From: Flexivirga aerilata
GTDB taxonomy: Bacteria > Actinomycetota > Actinomycetes > Actinomycetales > Dermatophilaceae
DNA: 64,000 nucleotides
Direction of reading: 5' to 3'
Assembly: GCF_013002715.1 (NCBI RefSeq)
Contig: NZ_JABENB010000003.1
Location: 372,001-436,000, forward strand
Both the position numbers and the translations under genes were made by a program. This document shows, piece after piece, positions 32,321-41,316 of this stretch (positions are counted from its first letter, which is position 1; each line of letters begins with the position of its first letter). Under the pieces are notes generated by a model that had not been told where the DNA came from, did not search any database, and saw only the letters and a program-made list of their open reading frames with translations.

Positions 32321-33358
32321 GTGACTGACGCGCTCCACCTCCCCCTGTCCGTGCTCGACCTGTCCCCGATCTCGGCGGGCCGCACCGCCTCCGACGCGCT
32401 GCACGAGTCGATCGAGTTGGCTCGGCATACCGAATCCCTTGGCTACGAACGCTATTGGGTCGCCGAGCACCACAACATCCCGAGTGTCGCGAGCACGTCC
32501 CCGACGGTGATGATCGCGTCGATCGCGGCCGCCACCGAGACGATCCGGGTCGGCGCCGGCGGCATCATGCTGCCCAACCACGCGCCGCTGCAGGTCGCCG
32601 AGACGTTCCGCGTGCTGGAAGCCCTGCACCCGGGCCGGATCGACCTCGGCATCGGGCGCGCGCCCGGCACCGACCAGCTCACCGCGTTTGCCCTGCGCCG
32701 CAGCCGGGAGGCGCTGACCGCCGACGACTTCCCGCAGCAGTTCGCCGAATTGCGCGCATACGTCGACGGATTCCCAGACGATCACCCGTTCGCACCGATC
32801 AGCGCGCAGCCGGCGGACGTGCCGCTGCCGCCGATCTGGATCCTCGGCTCGAGTCTGTATGGCGCGCAGGCGGCCGGCCTGCTGGGCACCCCGTTCGCCT
32901 TCGCGGGTCACTTCGGCGACGCCGACCCGGGAGAGGCGTTCGACATGTACCGGCAGTCGTTCCGGCCGAACGGCAGCGACGGGGGTCTCACCGAGCCGCA
33001 CAGCATGCTCGCCGTCGCCGCGATCGCAGCCGAATCCACTGAGCGCGCAGCCGAACTCGAGCGCGCCGCCGCTCTGTCGACCGTGCGACTGCGGCAGAAC
33101 CGGCCCGGCCCGCTGCCGACCCCGGAGGAGGCCGCGGCCCACGAATGGACACCGCAGGAGGAGGCGATCGTCGGCAAACTCGGCCGCTTCGTGACCAGCG
33201 GCACCGGGCCCGAGGTCGCCGCCGGCATCCTGCGGCGTGCGCAGGCGTGCGGCGCCGACGAACTCATGGTCACCACCAACGTGCACGACCCGGAGGAGCG
33301 CCGGGCGTCATACACGCTGTTGATGGAGGCGATGCGCGAGCGTGTGTCCGGTGAGTAG
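32321..33358 (+). CDS. LLM-class flavin-dependent oxidoreductase
   Basis: A 345-residue luciferase-like monooxygenase-family protein (TIM barrel using FMN or F420). Typical parts are LPLSVLDLSPISAGRTASDA (~6-25), YWVAEHHNIPSVASTSPTV (~46-64), GAGGIMLPNHAPLQVAETF (~80-98) and GIGRAPGTDQLTA (~114). This subtype (YwcH/alkanal monooxygenase alpha-like) is common and unlinked to bioluminescence. The GTG at 32321 was chosen because homologous sequence starts there. The 142 bases upstream, shared with a divergent acyltransferase gene, show no element I recognise. Confidence 0.85.
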   Translation: MTDALHLPLSVLDLSPISAGRTASDALHESIELARHTESLGYERYWVAEHHNIPSVASTSPTVMIASIAAATETIRVGAGGIMLPNHAPLQVAETFRVLEALHPGRIDLGIGRAPGTDQLTAFALRRSREALTADDFPQQFAELRAYVDGFPDDHPFAPISAQPADVPLPPIWILGSSLYGAQAAGLLGTPFAFAGHFGDADPGEAFDMYRQSFRPNGSDGGLTEPHSMLAVAAIAAESTERAAELERAAALSTVRLRQNRPGPLPTPEEAAAHEWTPQEEAIVGKLGRFVTSGTGPEVAAGILRRAQACGADELMVTTNVHDPEERRASYTLLMEAMRERVSGE

Positions 33359-33368
33359 CGTGGGCTCC

Positions 33369-33908
33369 ATGGATCTCGAACGCCCCGAAGCACCCGACCC
33401 CTACACCCTTCTGCCGCAGGTGCCGTCGCTCGCGGTGACCAGTGAGTCGTTCGCCGACGGCGACACGCTGCCTGACGAACAGGTCTACAACGACTGGGGA
33501 TTCAGCGGCGAGAACAAATCCCCGCAGCTGTCCTGGAGCGGCGCGCCGGAAGGCACCACCGGCTACGTCGTGACCTGTTTCGACCCGGACGCACCGACGC
33601 CGTCCGGCTTCTGGCACTGGCTGCTGCTCGGCATCCCGGCCGACGTCACGTCGCTCGACGCGGGCGCGGGCAGCGGCGAGAACCTGCCGGAGGGCGCGTT
33701 CCACGTGCGCAACGACTTCGGCACCAAGGACTACGGCGGTGCCGCGCCGCCGGCGGACGTGCGGCCGCACCGATACATGTTCGCGGTGCACGCCGTCGGT
33801 GGCGATCTCGGCCTGGACGAGAACGCGACTCCGGCGGTCGCCGCGTTCACCACGGGCGGCAACCTGCTGGCCCGCGGCGTGATCACCGCGACCTACAACG
33901 CGAAGTAG
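33369..33908 (+). CDS. YbhB/YbcL-family PEBP-like protein
   Basis: A 179-residue phosphatidylethanolamine-binding-protein-like fold. It has the anion-binding site residues in SPQLSWSGAPEGTTGYVV (~57-74), the CFDPDAPTPSGFWHWLLLGI segment (DPDAP and H, ~76-95) and the conserved GYGGAAPP-like DYGGAAPPADVRPHRY (~130-145). Cytosolic; binding partners in bacteria are unclear. ATG 33369 was chosen; GTG 33351 overlapping the previous stop is possible. A strong hairpin terminator follows 14 bases after the stop. Confidence 0.85.
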   Translation: MDLERPEAPDPYTLLPQVPSLAVTSESFADGDTLPDEQVYNDWGFSGENKSPQLSWSGAPEGTTGYVVTCFDPDAPTPSGFWHWLLLGIPADVTSLDAGAGSGENLPEGAFHVRNDFGTKDYGGAAPPADVRPHRYMFAVHAVGGDLGLDENATPAVAAFTTGGNLLARGVITATYNAK

Positions 33909-33922
33909 CACGGGCAATCGAG

Positions 33923-33955
33923 GAAGGGCCCTGCGGCGATGCCGCAGGGCCCTTC
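33923..33955. terminator. Bidirectional intrinsic terminator
   Basis: A perfect 15-bp GC-rich stem (33923-33937 with 33941-33955) and a three-base loop GAT, followed by TTCTCGTT on the plus strand. It lies between the convergent PEBP and low-complexity protein genes. Confidence 0.85.
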
Positions 33956-33971
33956 TTCTCGTTGCTGCCGG

Positions 33972-35507
33972 TCAGCGACCGTCGTTGCGGCGGTCCTGCA
34001 GATCGTCGCGGACGCCCTTGAGCCGGTCGACCAGGCCCGGGCGGCGCTTGCCGTCGCCCTGCTGTGCGTCGTCCCCGCCGTCCTCGGGCGCGGCGTAGCC
34101 GTTGTCGGCCAGGTCGCGCTCGGACGTCACGTGCCGGTCACCACGCAGGCCGTCGGCCTGCGAGCGCACGCCGCCGTCCTCGGCGGCGGAGGTGTCGCCG
34201 CGGTCGCTCCAGCCGCTGCCAGCGGCGTCGCCGGTCGTCGTGTGCTGCCCGGAGGTCTGGTCGTAGACCGGTGTACCGGCCGTGCCCGATGCCGGCTGCC
34301 CGGGCGCCTGCGCCTGCTGGTCGTAGGTCGAACCGCCCTGTGCCTGCTGGTCATACACGCCCTGGTCACCCGAGCGGGTCTGGTCGTATGACGAACCCTG
34401 GTCGTGGGAGGTGTAACCCTGCTGACCGGTGGCCGAGCCCTGGTCGTACGTCGAACCCTGGTCGTACGTCGAACCCTGGTCGTATGACGAGCTCTGGTCG
34501 TGCGAGGTGTAACCCTGCGGGCCGGTGGCTGCAGTCTGGTCGTACGTCGAGCCCTGGTCGTATGACGAGCTCTGGTCGTGGGAGGTGTAACCCTGCTGAC
34601 CGGTGGCCGAGCCCTGGTCGTACGTCGAACCCTGGTCATACGTCGAGCCCTGGGCAGTGGTCGAACCCTGCTCGTAGGCCGACCCGGTGGTCGACTGCGC
34701 GTCGTACGGCTGGTCGTCCGCACGCCGGTTGTGCGTGTCCCGGCCGGCGTCGGTCGCCGCGTAACCGGCCCCGCTCGTCTCGTAGCCGGTCCCGGCGGAC
34801 TCGCGGTTGTATTCCGCGCCGGTGCTCTCGCGGTCGTAACCACTGCCGGTCGCCTCCCGGTCGTAACCGCTGCCGGTCGCCTCCCGCTCGTAACCGCTCT
34901 GCGCGGACGTGCTGCGGTAGTCGGTGCCGGACCGGCCGGACTCGTCGGCCCGCGCACCCTCGGCATAGGTGTCGTCGGCGGTCGACCGCTGCCCGGTCAC
35001 ACCGCGCTCGTCGGCGATCTCGTCCCGGGCCGGGTCGTTGGCCCCGGCTGCCGTCGCTCCGCCGGCCGTCGCCGCGGCCGCCGGCGCCGCCTCGTCGCGG
35101 TAGCGCTCCTGCTTGGCGTCGTCACGGGTGCCCTCGACCCGGTTGCCGTGCCGGTCGGTGGGGGTGTCCGGGTCGAGTTCGTCGGCGCGACGCAGGGTGT
35201 CGGCGTGGTCACGGCGGACGGCGGCGGCGGTGTCCTGCTCGTACTTCGCCTCCTGCTCCAGCTGCTGCGCCTGCTCCTCCTTGGCGTCGGCCTCCGCGCG
35301 AGCCTGGTCGGCCCGTTCCGTCGCGGTCTCGGCGCGCTGCTGCGCCTCCACCACCGTGGGCTCGCCCTTGCGCGCCTCCTGCCGTAGCTGTTGTGCCTCC
35401 TCGCGGTGTGCGGCAGCGCGCCGCTTGTTCATCATCATCGCGATGAGCACCAGGATCGCGATGACGACCACGATGCCGATGATGATCCACCAGGTTGTTG
35501 CGTCCAT
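33972..35507 (-). CDS. Membrane-anchored low-complexity (Y/Q/S/G-rich) protein
   Basis: A 511-residue protein. Residues ~6-26 form one transmembrane helix (WWIIIGIVVVIAILVLIAMM) followed by a basic stop. A charged coiled-coil-like helix (~30-105; repeated Ala-Glu-Gln-Arg) comes next. A disordered middle contains short repeats of the form EATGSGYDR. Residues ~265-420 are made of YDQGST/YTSHDQSSS repeats rich in Tyr, Gln, Ser and Gly. A short charged tail (DRLKGVRDDLQDRRNDGR) ends it. No enzyme domain is present. The composition resembles prion-like, phase-separating sequences; a cytoplasmic scaffold role is inference only. Confidence 0.75.
   Translation of the reverse strand: MDATTWWIIIGIVVVIAILVLIAMMMNKRRAAAHREEAQQLRQEARKGEPTVVEAQQRAETATERADQARAEADAKEEQAQQLEQEAKYEQDTAAAVRRDHADTLRRADELDPDTPTDRHGNRVEGTRDDAKQERYRDEAAPAAAATAGGATAAGANDPARDEIADERGVTGQRSTADDTYAEGARADESGRSGTDYRSTSAQSGYEREATGSGYDREATGSGYDRESTGAEYNRESAGTGYETSGAGYAATDAGRDTHNRRADDQPYDAQSTTGSAYEQGSTTAQGSTYDQGSTYDQGSATGQQGYTSHDQSSSYDQGSTYDQTAATGPQGYTSHDQSSSYDQGSTYDQGSTYDQGSATGQQGYTSHDQGSSYDQTRSGDQGVYDQQAQGGSTYDQQAQAPGQPASGTAGTPVYDQTSGQHTTTGDAAGSGWSDRGDTSAAEDGGVRSQADGLRGDRHVTSERDLADNGYAAPEDGGDDAQQGDGKRRPGLVDRLKGVRDDLQDRRNDGR
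34371..34680. repeat. Intragenic short tandem repeats
   Basis: Within the low-complexity gene, units based on CTGGTCGTACGTCGAACC recur about ten times with a larger period of ~84 bases (three copies of a block containing GTCGTGGGAGGTGTAACC). Several units have GTATGACGA in place of GTACGTCGA. Copy number could vary by slippage. Confidence 0.7.
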
Positions 35508-35549
35508 GATCGTGCGCCTTTCGACGTGTGGACAGTCGTTCTACAGAAC

Positions 35550-36398
35550 CTACTGCGATCGGCGTGCTCCTGGCTCACCCCGATGGGTGGCCGGGCGTGT
35601 CGCCCACGCCACCACCGCGCTCGCGGCGGCGACGTTGAGCGAGTCGACGTCACCGGCCATCGGGATGCGCACCACCCGGTCGCTCATCTCCAACGTATGA
35701 CGGGACAACCCGTCGCCCTCGGCCCCCAGCACCAGTGCGAGCCGATCCGGCAGGTCGGCAATCAACTCGTCGAGCGTCACCGCATCGTCCGAGAGCGCGA
35801 GCGCCGCGACCGAAAACCCTTGCTCTTGCAGAGTTTTCGCCCCTTCGGGCCAGGGCTCGATGCGCGTCCAGGGCACCTGGAAGACGGTGCCCATCGAGAC
35901 GCGCACGCTGCGCCGGTAGAGCGGGTCGGCGCACCGCGGGGTGATGAGCACCGCGTCGACGCCGAGCGCGGCCGCGGAGCGGAAGATCGCGCCGACGTTG
36001 GTGTGGTCGACGATGTCCTCCAGCACCAGGACCCGTTGCGCGGCGGCGACCAGGTCGGCATACGGCTGCAGGACGGGACGGTGCATCGAGGCGAGCGCGC
36101 CACGATGCAGGTGGAAGCCGGTCATCGTCTCGATGACGTCGGCATCGCCGACATACACCGGCACCCCGTCGTGGTCGGCCTGCTCGACCAGGTCCGCCAG
36201 GTCGGTCAGCCAGCGCCGCCCCATCAGATAGGACCGCGGGCGGTGTCCCGCAGCCAGCGCCCGCCGGATCACCTTCTCGCTCTCGGCGAGATAGAGACCG
36301 TTCTCCGGCTCGAGGCGCCGCCGCAGCGCGACGTCGGTGAGTCCGAAGTAGTCCTTGACCCGTTCGTCGGCGGGATCGGTGATTTCGATGACCGGCAC
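35550..36398 (-). CDS. TrmH/SpoU-family RNA 2'-O-methyltransferase
   Basis: A 282-residue SPOUT-fold methyltransferase. It has an N-terminal substrate-binding domain (AESEKVIRRALAAGHRP) and the catalytic knot with motif 1 LEDIVDHTNVGAIFRSAAAL (~147-166), motif 2 LALVLGAEGDGLSRHT (~230-245) and motif 3 IPMAGDVDSLNVAAASAV (~253-270). Targets are ribose hydroxyls in rRNA or tRNA. The start is probably the GTG at 36398. An 11-base direct repeat (TCGGCCAACCC) lies at 36400-36428 just upstream. Confidence 0.87.
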   Translation of the reverse strand: MPVIEITDPADERVKDYFGLTDVALRRRLEPENGLYLAESEKVIRRALAAGHRPRSYLMGRRWLTDLADLVEQADHDGVPVYVGDADVIETMTGFHLHRGALASMHRPVLQPYADLVAAAQRVLVLEDIVDHTNVGAIFRSAAALGVDAVLITPRCADPLYRRSVRVSMGTVFQVPWTRIEPWPEGAKTLQEQGFSVAALALSDDAVTLDELIADLPDRLALVLGAEGDGLSRHTLEMSDRVVRIPMAGDVDSLNVAAASAVVAWATRPATHRGEPGARRSQ

Positions 36399-36436
36399 GT
36401 CGGCCAACCCTAGATGTCGGCCAACCCCAGGTCGCG

Positions 36437-37195
36437 CTACAACCTCGCGAAGAACGCCCGGTCGACCCGCTGCACGACGACCCGCAGCTCGGGCGCGAGT
36501 CCGAGGTCGTGCTGCAGCATCAGCTCGATGAGCCGCGGGCCGTCGATGACGCTGATGCCGGCGCCGAGTTGCGCGACTGCCGACTGCGCCTCGGCGGTCA
36601 GCACGGCCGTGGAGATCAGCAGCCCGTGCTCCTGGCCGGCCATCCGCGCCGCGTCGACGAAGCCCTGCAGGTGCGACCGGTCGATCACCCAGCGCGGCGG
36701 CAGTTGCACGGCGCGCAGCCACAGCCGGTCGATGCCGAGCGGGTCCCGGGAGATCAGCCCCTCCGATGCGGAGCCGCTGCCCGAGGTGGTCGTGGTCAGC
36801 GCGGTGAGCACCGTGAAACCGGTGCGGCGCAACAACTCGGCGACGAGGGCGCCGAATGCCGCACCGGGCAGGGTGCCGACCACGTCGGCGAGGTTGTTGC
36901 CGAGGGCGACCCGATGCTGGCGCAGGCTGTGCCGCACCCGCTCGAGCTCCTCACTGTCCGCCGGCGGCGGCACCGACGCGCGCACCGCCTCCGCGGTCAC
37001 GGTGGTGACGGTCGCCGGCTGCGCGCGCAGGGGTGGCGGGGCCGGTGCGGGCGCAGCGCGCACCGCCTCGACCGTCGCCGGTTGCGCGCGCACCTGAGGG
37101 GCTGCAGCGGGCTGCCGCGCAGCGTGCGACATGGCCAGGCCCGCGCGCGGCACGGTGGAGATCCCGTGCGCGCGCATCAACTCATCGAAAATCAT
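36437..37195 (-). CDS. Mrr-like restriction endonuclease-related protein
   Basis: A 252-residue protein. Residues ~1-85 are low complexity, with two copies of RAQPATV and many Pro/Ala. Residues ~105-245 match the Mrr_cat fold: FGALVAELLRRTGFTV, then GIDRLWLRAVQLPPRWVID, then HGLLISTAVLTAEAQSAV and ISVIDGPRLIELM. The expected catalytic Gln-x-Lys is not seen: the strand reads RAVQL, so Lys is missing and cleavage activity is doubtful. It is not beside a methylase. The N-terminal repeats resemble an intergenic repeat found elsewhere in the window. Confidence 0.55.
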   Translation of the reverse strand: MIFDELMRAHGISTVPRAGLAMSHAARQPAAAPQVRAQPATVEAVRAAPAPAPPPLRAQPATVTTVTAEAVRASVPPPADSEELERVRHSLRQHRVALGNNLADVVGTLPGAAFGALVAELLRRTGFTVLTALTTTTSGSGSASEGLISRDPLGIDRLWLRAVQLPPRWVIDRSHLQGFVDAARMAGQEHGLLISTAVLTAEAQSAVAQLGAGISVIDGPRLIELMLQHDLGLAPELRVVVQRVDRAFFARL

Positions 37196-37284
37196 CGGAC
37201 ATCACCGCAAGATCACCCCGACCGGCGTTGGTTGAGCACGACGGGAGAATATCCGAACAGCTGACAAGTTTGCGGGATCCCGCG

Positions 37285-38058
37285 TCACCCGGCGAGCAGT
37301 TGCCAGATCGCGACCAGCCCGACCACCACGATGAAGGCGCGCAGCGCCCAAGGCGGCAACCGCCGTCCGACGCCGGCGCCGGTCAGCCCGCCGATCAGCG
37401 AGCCCAGCGCGATCAGCCCGGCGACATCCCAGTGCACCTTGTCGAACGCCACGACCAGGAACGTCAGGGCGGCGACCGCGTTGACGACCGTGCCGAGGAC
37501 GTTCTTGATGCCGTTGATGCGCTGCAACGGGTCGGTCATGAGCGCGCTCATCAGCCCCATCAGCAGCACGCCCTGCGCGGCGCCGAAGTAGCCGCCGTAG
37601 ACGCCGGCGCCGAACACTCCCAACGAGAGCAGCAGCCTGCCCCGGCCGGCGTGTTCACCGGGCTCGTCGTGATGGGCGGCGGCGGCCCGGCGTTGCAGCC
37701 ACGGGCCGATCAGCACCAGCACGATGCCGACCAGGATGAGCACCGGCACGATCGCCTTGAACGCCGATGCCGGCAGCCAAATCAGCAGCAGGGCGCCGGC
37801 GACCGCCCCGAGGAAGGACATCGGCGCCAGCTGCCGGAGGCGCTGTCTGGCGTCGGAGACCTCCGAGCGGTAGCCCCACGACCCCGACACTCCCCCGGCC
37901 ACCAGTCCGAGGGAGTTGGAGATGTTGGCGCCCACCGGCGGGTAGCCGAACGTCAGGAGCGTCGGGAAGGTGACCAGCGTGCCCGAACCGACGATCGTGT
38001 TGATCGTGCCGGCGGCGACCCCGGCGAGCATGATCAGCAGCGCCTGCGTCAGCGACAA
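37285..38058 (-). CDS. TauE/SafE-family sulfite exporter-like permease
   Basis: A 257-residue membrane protein with about eight hydrophobic segments in two homologous halves. The family signatures are MLAGVAAGTINTIVGSGTLV (first half, ~10-29) and GVFGAGVYGGYFGAAQGVLL (second half, ~147-166). The family moves sulfite, sulfoacetate or other organosulfur anions. A hydrophilic His/Glu loop (~125-140) separates the halves. It is followed by an ABC ATPase gene on the same strand, but no link in function is evident. Confidence 0.82.
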   Translation of the reverse strand: MSLTQALLIMLAGVAAGTINTIVGSGTLVTFPTLLTFGYPPVGANISNSLGLVAGGVSGSWGYRSEVSDARQRLRQLAPMSFLGAVAGALLLIWLPASAFKAIVPVLILVGIVLVLIGPWLQRRAAAAHHDEPGEHAGRGRLLLSLGVFGAGVYGGYFGAAQGVLLMGLMSALMTDPLQRINGIKNVLGTVVNAVAALTFLVVAFDKVHWDVAGLIALGSLIGGLTGAGVGRRLPPWALRAFIVVVGLVAIWQLLAG

Positions 38059-38068
38059 CGCTGCCGCC

Positions 38069-38881
<813 letters not shown>

Positions 38882-38971
38882 GGCTCGAACCCTATTGCCT
38901 GCGCGGCACTGCCCGTGCGACAGGGGCGGGCCCGCGCGTCGGCCCGGCACTACCTCTTTACAGTGACGGGG

Positions 38972-39730
38972 ATGTCGACGCTGCCTGCCTCCGTGCGCCT
39001 CAGCCTCTGGGTGACCGCTGCCTGGGCGGGCCACGTCGACCTGGAGGAAGCCGTGCGCCGCGCGCTGCCCGACATCGACCATCTCACCGGCGACACCGAA
39101 TACCTGCGCACCTGGCAGGACTTCGGCGAGCGGGTGCTCGCGTGCGCACTCCCCCGCTCCGGCGACCTGACCGGTATGCCGAGGGGCAACCCCGACCTGA
39201 TGGCCGCGGCGACCGAGGCCGGCGAATGCGTGTTCGTGCCCGCGCTCGGCGGCGCGCTGGTGCCGACGGTGGAGATCTTCGGCCCGGAGGGCGACGAGGG
39301 CACCGCGGTGCGGCTCACCGCCTTCGACTGCGCGCCGACCCCGGCACATCAGCTCGAGGCGTTGCACGAGTCGCAGATCGAGCGCGAGCTGCGTGGCCGG
39401 CTGGCGCGCTCGACCGAGGCGCTCGAGCAGCTGGACGTGCAGCCCTTCGTCGGTTCGCCGCTTCGCGCGACCGCCGACGATGTCGTGGCGCTGCGCGAGT
39501 GGGGGCTGCCGCCGGGACTACCCGGACGGGCGATCAGGGTCCTGCAGACCGCCGGAACCGTCGGCGCCGCAGTCGATTTCGCGCTGACGCACTCACATGC
39601 CGTCGACGCCGCTTCCGACGCGGGCCGCCAGCGGGCCCTGCTCGATCTGCAAGCCGCCGCCGACACCGCCATGGCACAGGCGACCACCGCCGCGGCGCTC
39701 AACCTGGCCGGCATGCGGGCCGGCGACTGA
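38972..39730 (+). CDS. Conserved actinobacterial hypothetical protein
   Basis: A 252-residue soluble protein without a domain I can name. It begins STLPASVRLSLWVTAAWAGH, continues with helical acidic segments (VDLEEAVRRALPDIDHL), has a beta-rich centre (ECVFVPALGGALVPTVEIFG) and ends with Ala-rich helices. A further ATG or GTG (38963) could start it. Its last codons and stop are copied 143 bases downstream by a tandem duplication. It is divergent from the ABC ATPase gene and convergent with glgA. Confidence 0.65.
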   Translation: MSTLPASVRLSLWVTAAWAGHVDLEEAVRRALPDIDHLTGDTEYLRTWQDFGERVLACALPRSGDLTGMPRGNPDLMAAATEAGECVFVPALGGALVPTVEIFGPEGDEGTAVRLTAFDCAPTPAHQLEALHESQIERELRGRLARSTEALEQLDVQPFVGSPLRATADDVVALREWGLPPGLPGRAIRVLQTAGTVGAAVDFALTHSHAVDAASDAGRQRALLDLQAAADTAMAQATTAAALNLAGMRAGD

Positions 39731-40075
39731 TCTCGATATGCCCTCCCCCGCTCCGCTCCTCCGGGCTACTCGATCAGCACAAAGCTCCCGCTCCGGGGCA
39801 AAACCGCTGGTCGAGTAGCCGAGCCGCCAGGCGAGGCGTATCGAGACCACCCGTCGGATCGGCCGGCGACTGATCTCGATATGCCCTCCCCCGCTTCGCT
39901 CCTCCGGGCTACTCGATCAGCACAAAGCTCCCGCTCCGGGGCAAAACCGCTGGTCGAGTAGCCGAGCCGCCAGGTGAGGAACCCCCGCTGGTCGAGTAGC
40001 CGAGCCGCTAGGCGAGGAACCCCCGCTGGTCGAGTAGCCGAGCCGCTAGGCGAGGCGTATCGAGACCAGCACCCG
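39720..40075. repeat. Tandem duplication and CTACTCGACCA-type intergenic repeats
   Basis: A 143-base unit beginning CCGGCGACTGATCTCGATAT at 39720 is repeated at 39863 with few changes; the first copy contains the stop codon of the preceding gene. From ~39950 to 40070 a shorter unit (CGCTGGTCGAGTAGCCGAGC and GGCGAGG) recurs three to four times. The word CTACTCGA/TCGAGTAG and GTATCGAGACC belongs to a repeat family I know from many Micrococcales genomes. The block ends exactly at the glgA stop. It replaces any clear terminator in this 345-base spacer. Confidence 0.85.
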
Positions 40076-41275
40076 TCAGGCGCGCAGCACCGCGTCATAC
40101 ACCTCCTGGGTGCGCGAAGCGACTGTGTCCCAACCGAATTCGCGGACCGCGCGCTCCCGGCCGGCCTCGCCCCGCCGCCGCGCCTCAGCAGGGTCGCTCA
40201 CCGCGGTCGTCAGCGTGTCGGCGAGATCTCGCACGAAGCGGTCTGGGTCCTTCGGGGTGCCCGTGCCGTCGCTGACCTGGTCGATCGGCACCAGCCAGCC
40301 GGTCTCACCGTCGGCGACCACCTCCGGGATGCCGCCGGTCGCCGTGCCGACCACCGGAGCGCCGCACGCCATGGCCTCGAGGTTGACGATGCCGAGCGGT
40401 TCGTAGACCGACGGGCAGACGAAAACCGTTGCGGCCGAAAGCAATGCGATCACCTCGGCACGCGGCAGCATGTCCGGGATCCAGACGACGCCGGTGCGGT
40501 GCTTGCGCAGACCGTCGACGAGGCCTTCGACCTCGGCGAGAATCTCCGGCGTGTCCGGTGCGCCGGCGCACAGCACGAGTTGCACGTCCGGCGGCAGCTC
40601 GGCGGCCGCGCGCAGGAGATAGGGCAACCCCTTCTGCCGGGTGATCCGGCCGACGAAGATCACGCTCGGCCGCTCCGGATCGACGCCGTGCCGGCGCACG
40701 ATCTCGGTCGCCTCCGGCGAGGTATTGCGTTGCCACAGCTGCGCATCGATCCCGTTGTGCACCACGTGCACCTTGGCCGGGTCGAGATCGGGATAGCTGG
40801 CCAGCACGTCGGCCCGCATCCCGTGGCTGACCGCGATCACCGCCGCGGCCGCCTCGTAGGCGGACTTCTCGACATACGACGAGAGCCGGTAGCCGCCGCC
40901 GAGCTGCTCGGCCTTCCAGGGCCGCAGCGGCTCGAGGCTGTGCGCGGTCACCACGTGCGGCACGCCGTGCAGCATCGAGGCCAGCTGACCGGCGAAATTG
41001 GCATACCAGGTGTGCGAATGCACCAGATCGGCACCGGCGCAGTCCTGGGCGATCTGCAGGTCGACACCCATGGTGCGCAAGGCGGCATTGGCCTCGGCGA
41101 GCTCGGGCAGATCGGCATAGCCGGTCGTGTCCGGTTCGTCCACCGGCTCGCCGAACGCCCGGACCTGCACGGTGTCGCCGCGCTCGCGCAGCGCCCGCAC
41201 CAACTCCGCGACGTGCACCCCCGCGCCGCCATAGATGTTGGGCGGATATTCCTTGGTCAGCAGATCGACTCGCAC
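40076..41275 (-). CDS. glgA: Glycogen synthase, actinobacterial GT4 type
   Basis: A 399-residue GT-B enzyme. It has the glycogen-synthase start VDLLTKEYPPNIYGGAGVHV (~3-22), the KSAYEAAAAVIAVSHGMRAD acceptor-domain end, VIFVGRITRQKGLPYLLRAA (~205-224) and the donor motif VYEPLGIVNLEAMACGAPVV (~297-316). Actinobacterial GlgA (GlgM-like) can make maltose 1-phosphate from ADP-glucose and glucose 1-phosphate, feeding GlgE, so the exact product is open. The gene is divergent from glgC with a 41-base gap. Confidence 0.9.
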   Translation of the reverse strand: MRVDLLTKEYPPNIYGGAGVHVAELVRALRERGDTVQVRAFGEPVDEPDTTGYADLPELAEANAALRTMGVDLQIAQDCAGADLVHSHTWYANFAGQLASMLHGVPHVVTAHSLEPLRPWKAEQLGGGYRLSSYVEKSAYEAAAAVIAVSHGMRADVLASYPDLDPAKVHVVHNGIDAQLWQRNTSPEATEIVRRHGVDPERPSVIFVGRITRQKGLPYLLRAAAELPPDVQLVLCAGAPDTPEILAEVEGLVDGLRKHRTGVVWIPDMLPRAEVIALLSAATVFVCPSVYEPLGIVNLEAMACGAPVVGTATGGIPEVVADGETGWLVPIDQVSDGTGTPKDPDRFVRDLADTLTTAVSDPAEARRRGEAGRERAVREFGWDTVASRTQEVYDAVLRA

Positions 41276-41316
41276 AACACCAGACGCTAGCGCTCCGTGG
41301 GTCCTAAGTTATCCGT

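Noticed and set aside
34371..34680. Possible CRISPR array
   Set aside because: The repeats are in-frame codons of a low-complexity protein, with no unique spacers and no cas genes.
39720..40075. Possible CRISPR or phage attachment region
   Set aside because: Units are adjacent, vary in length and match a known intergenic repeat family; no integrase or spacers.
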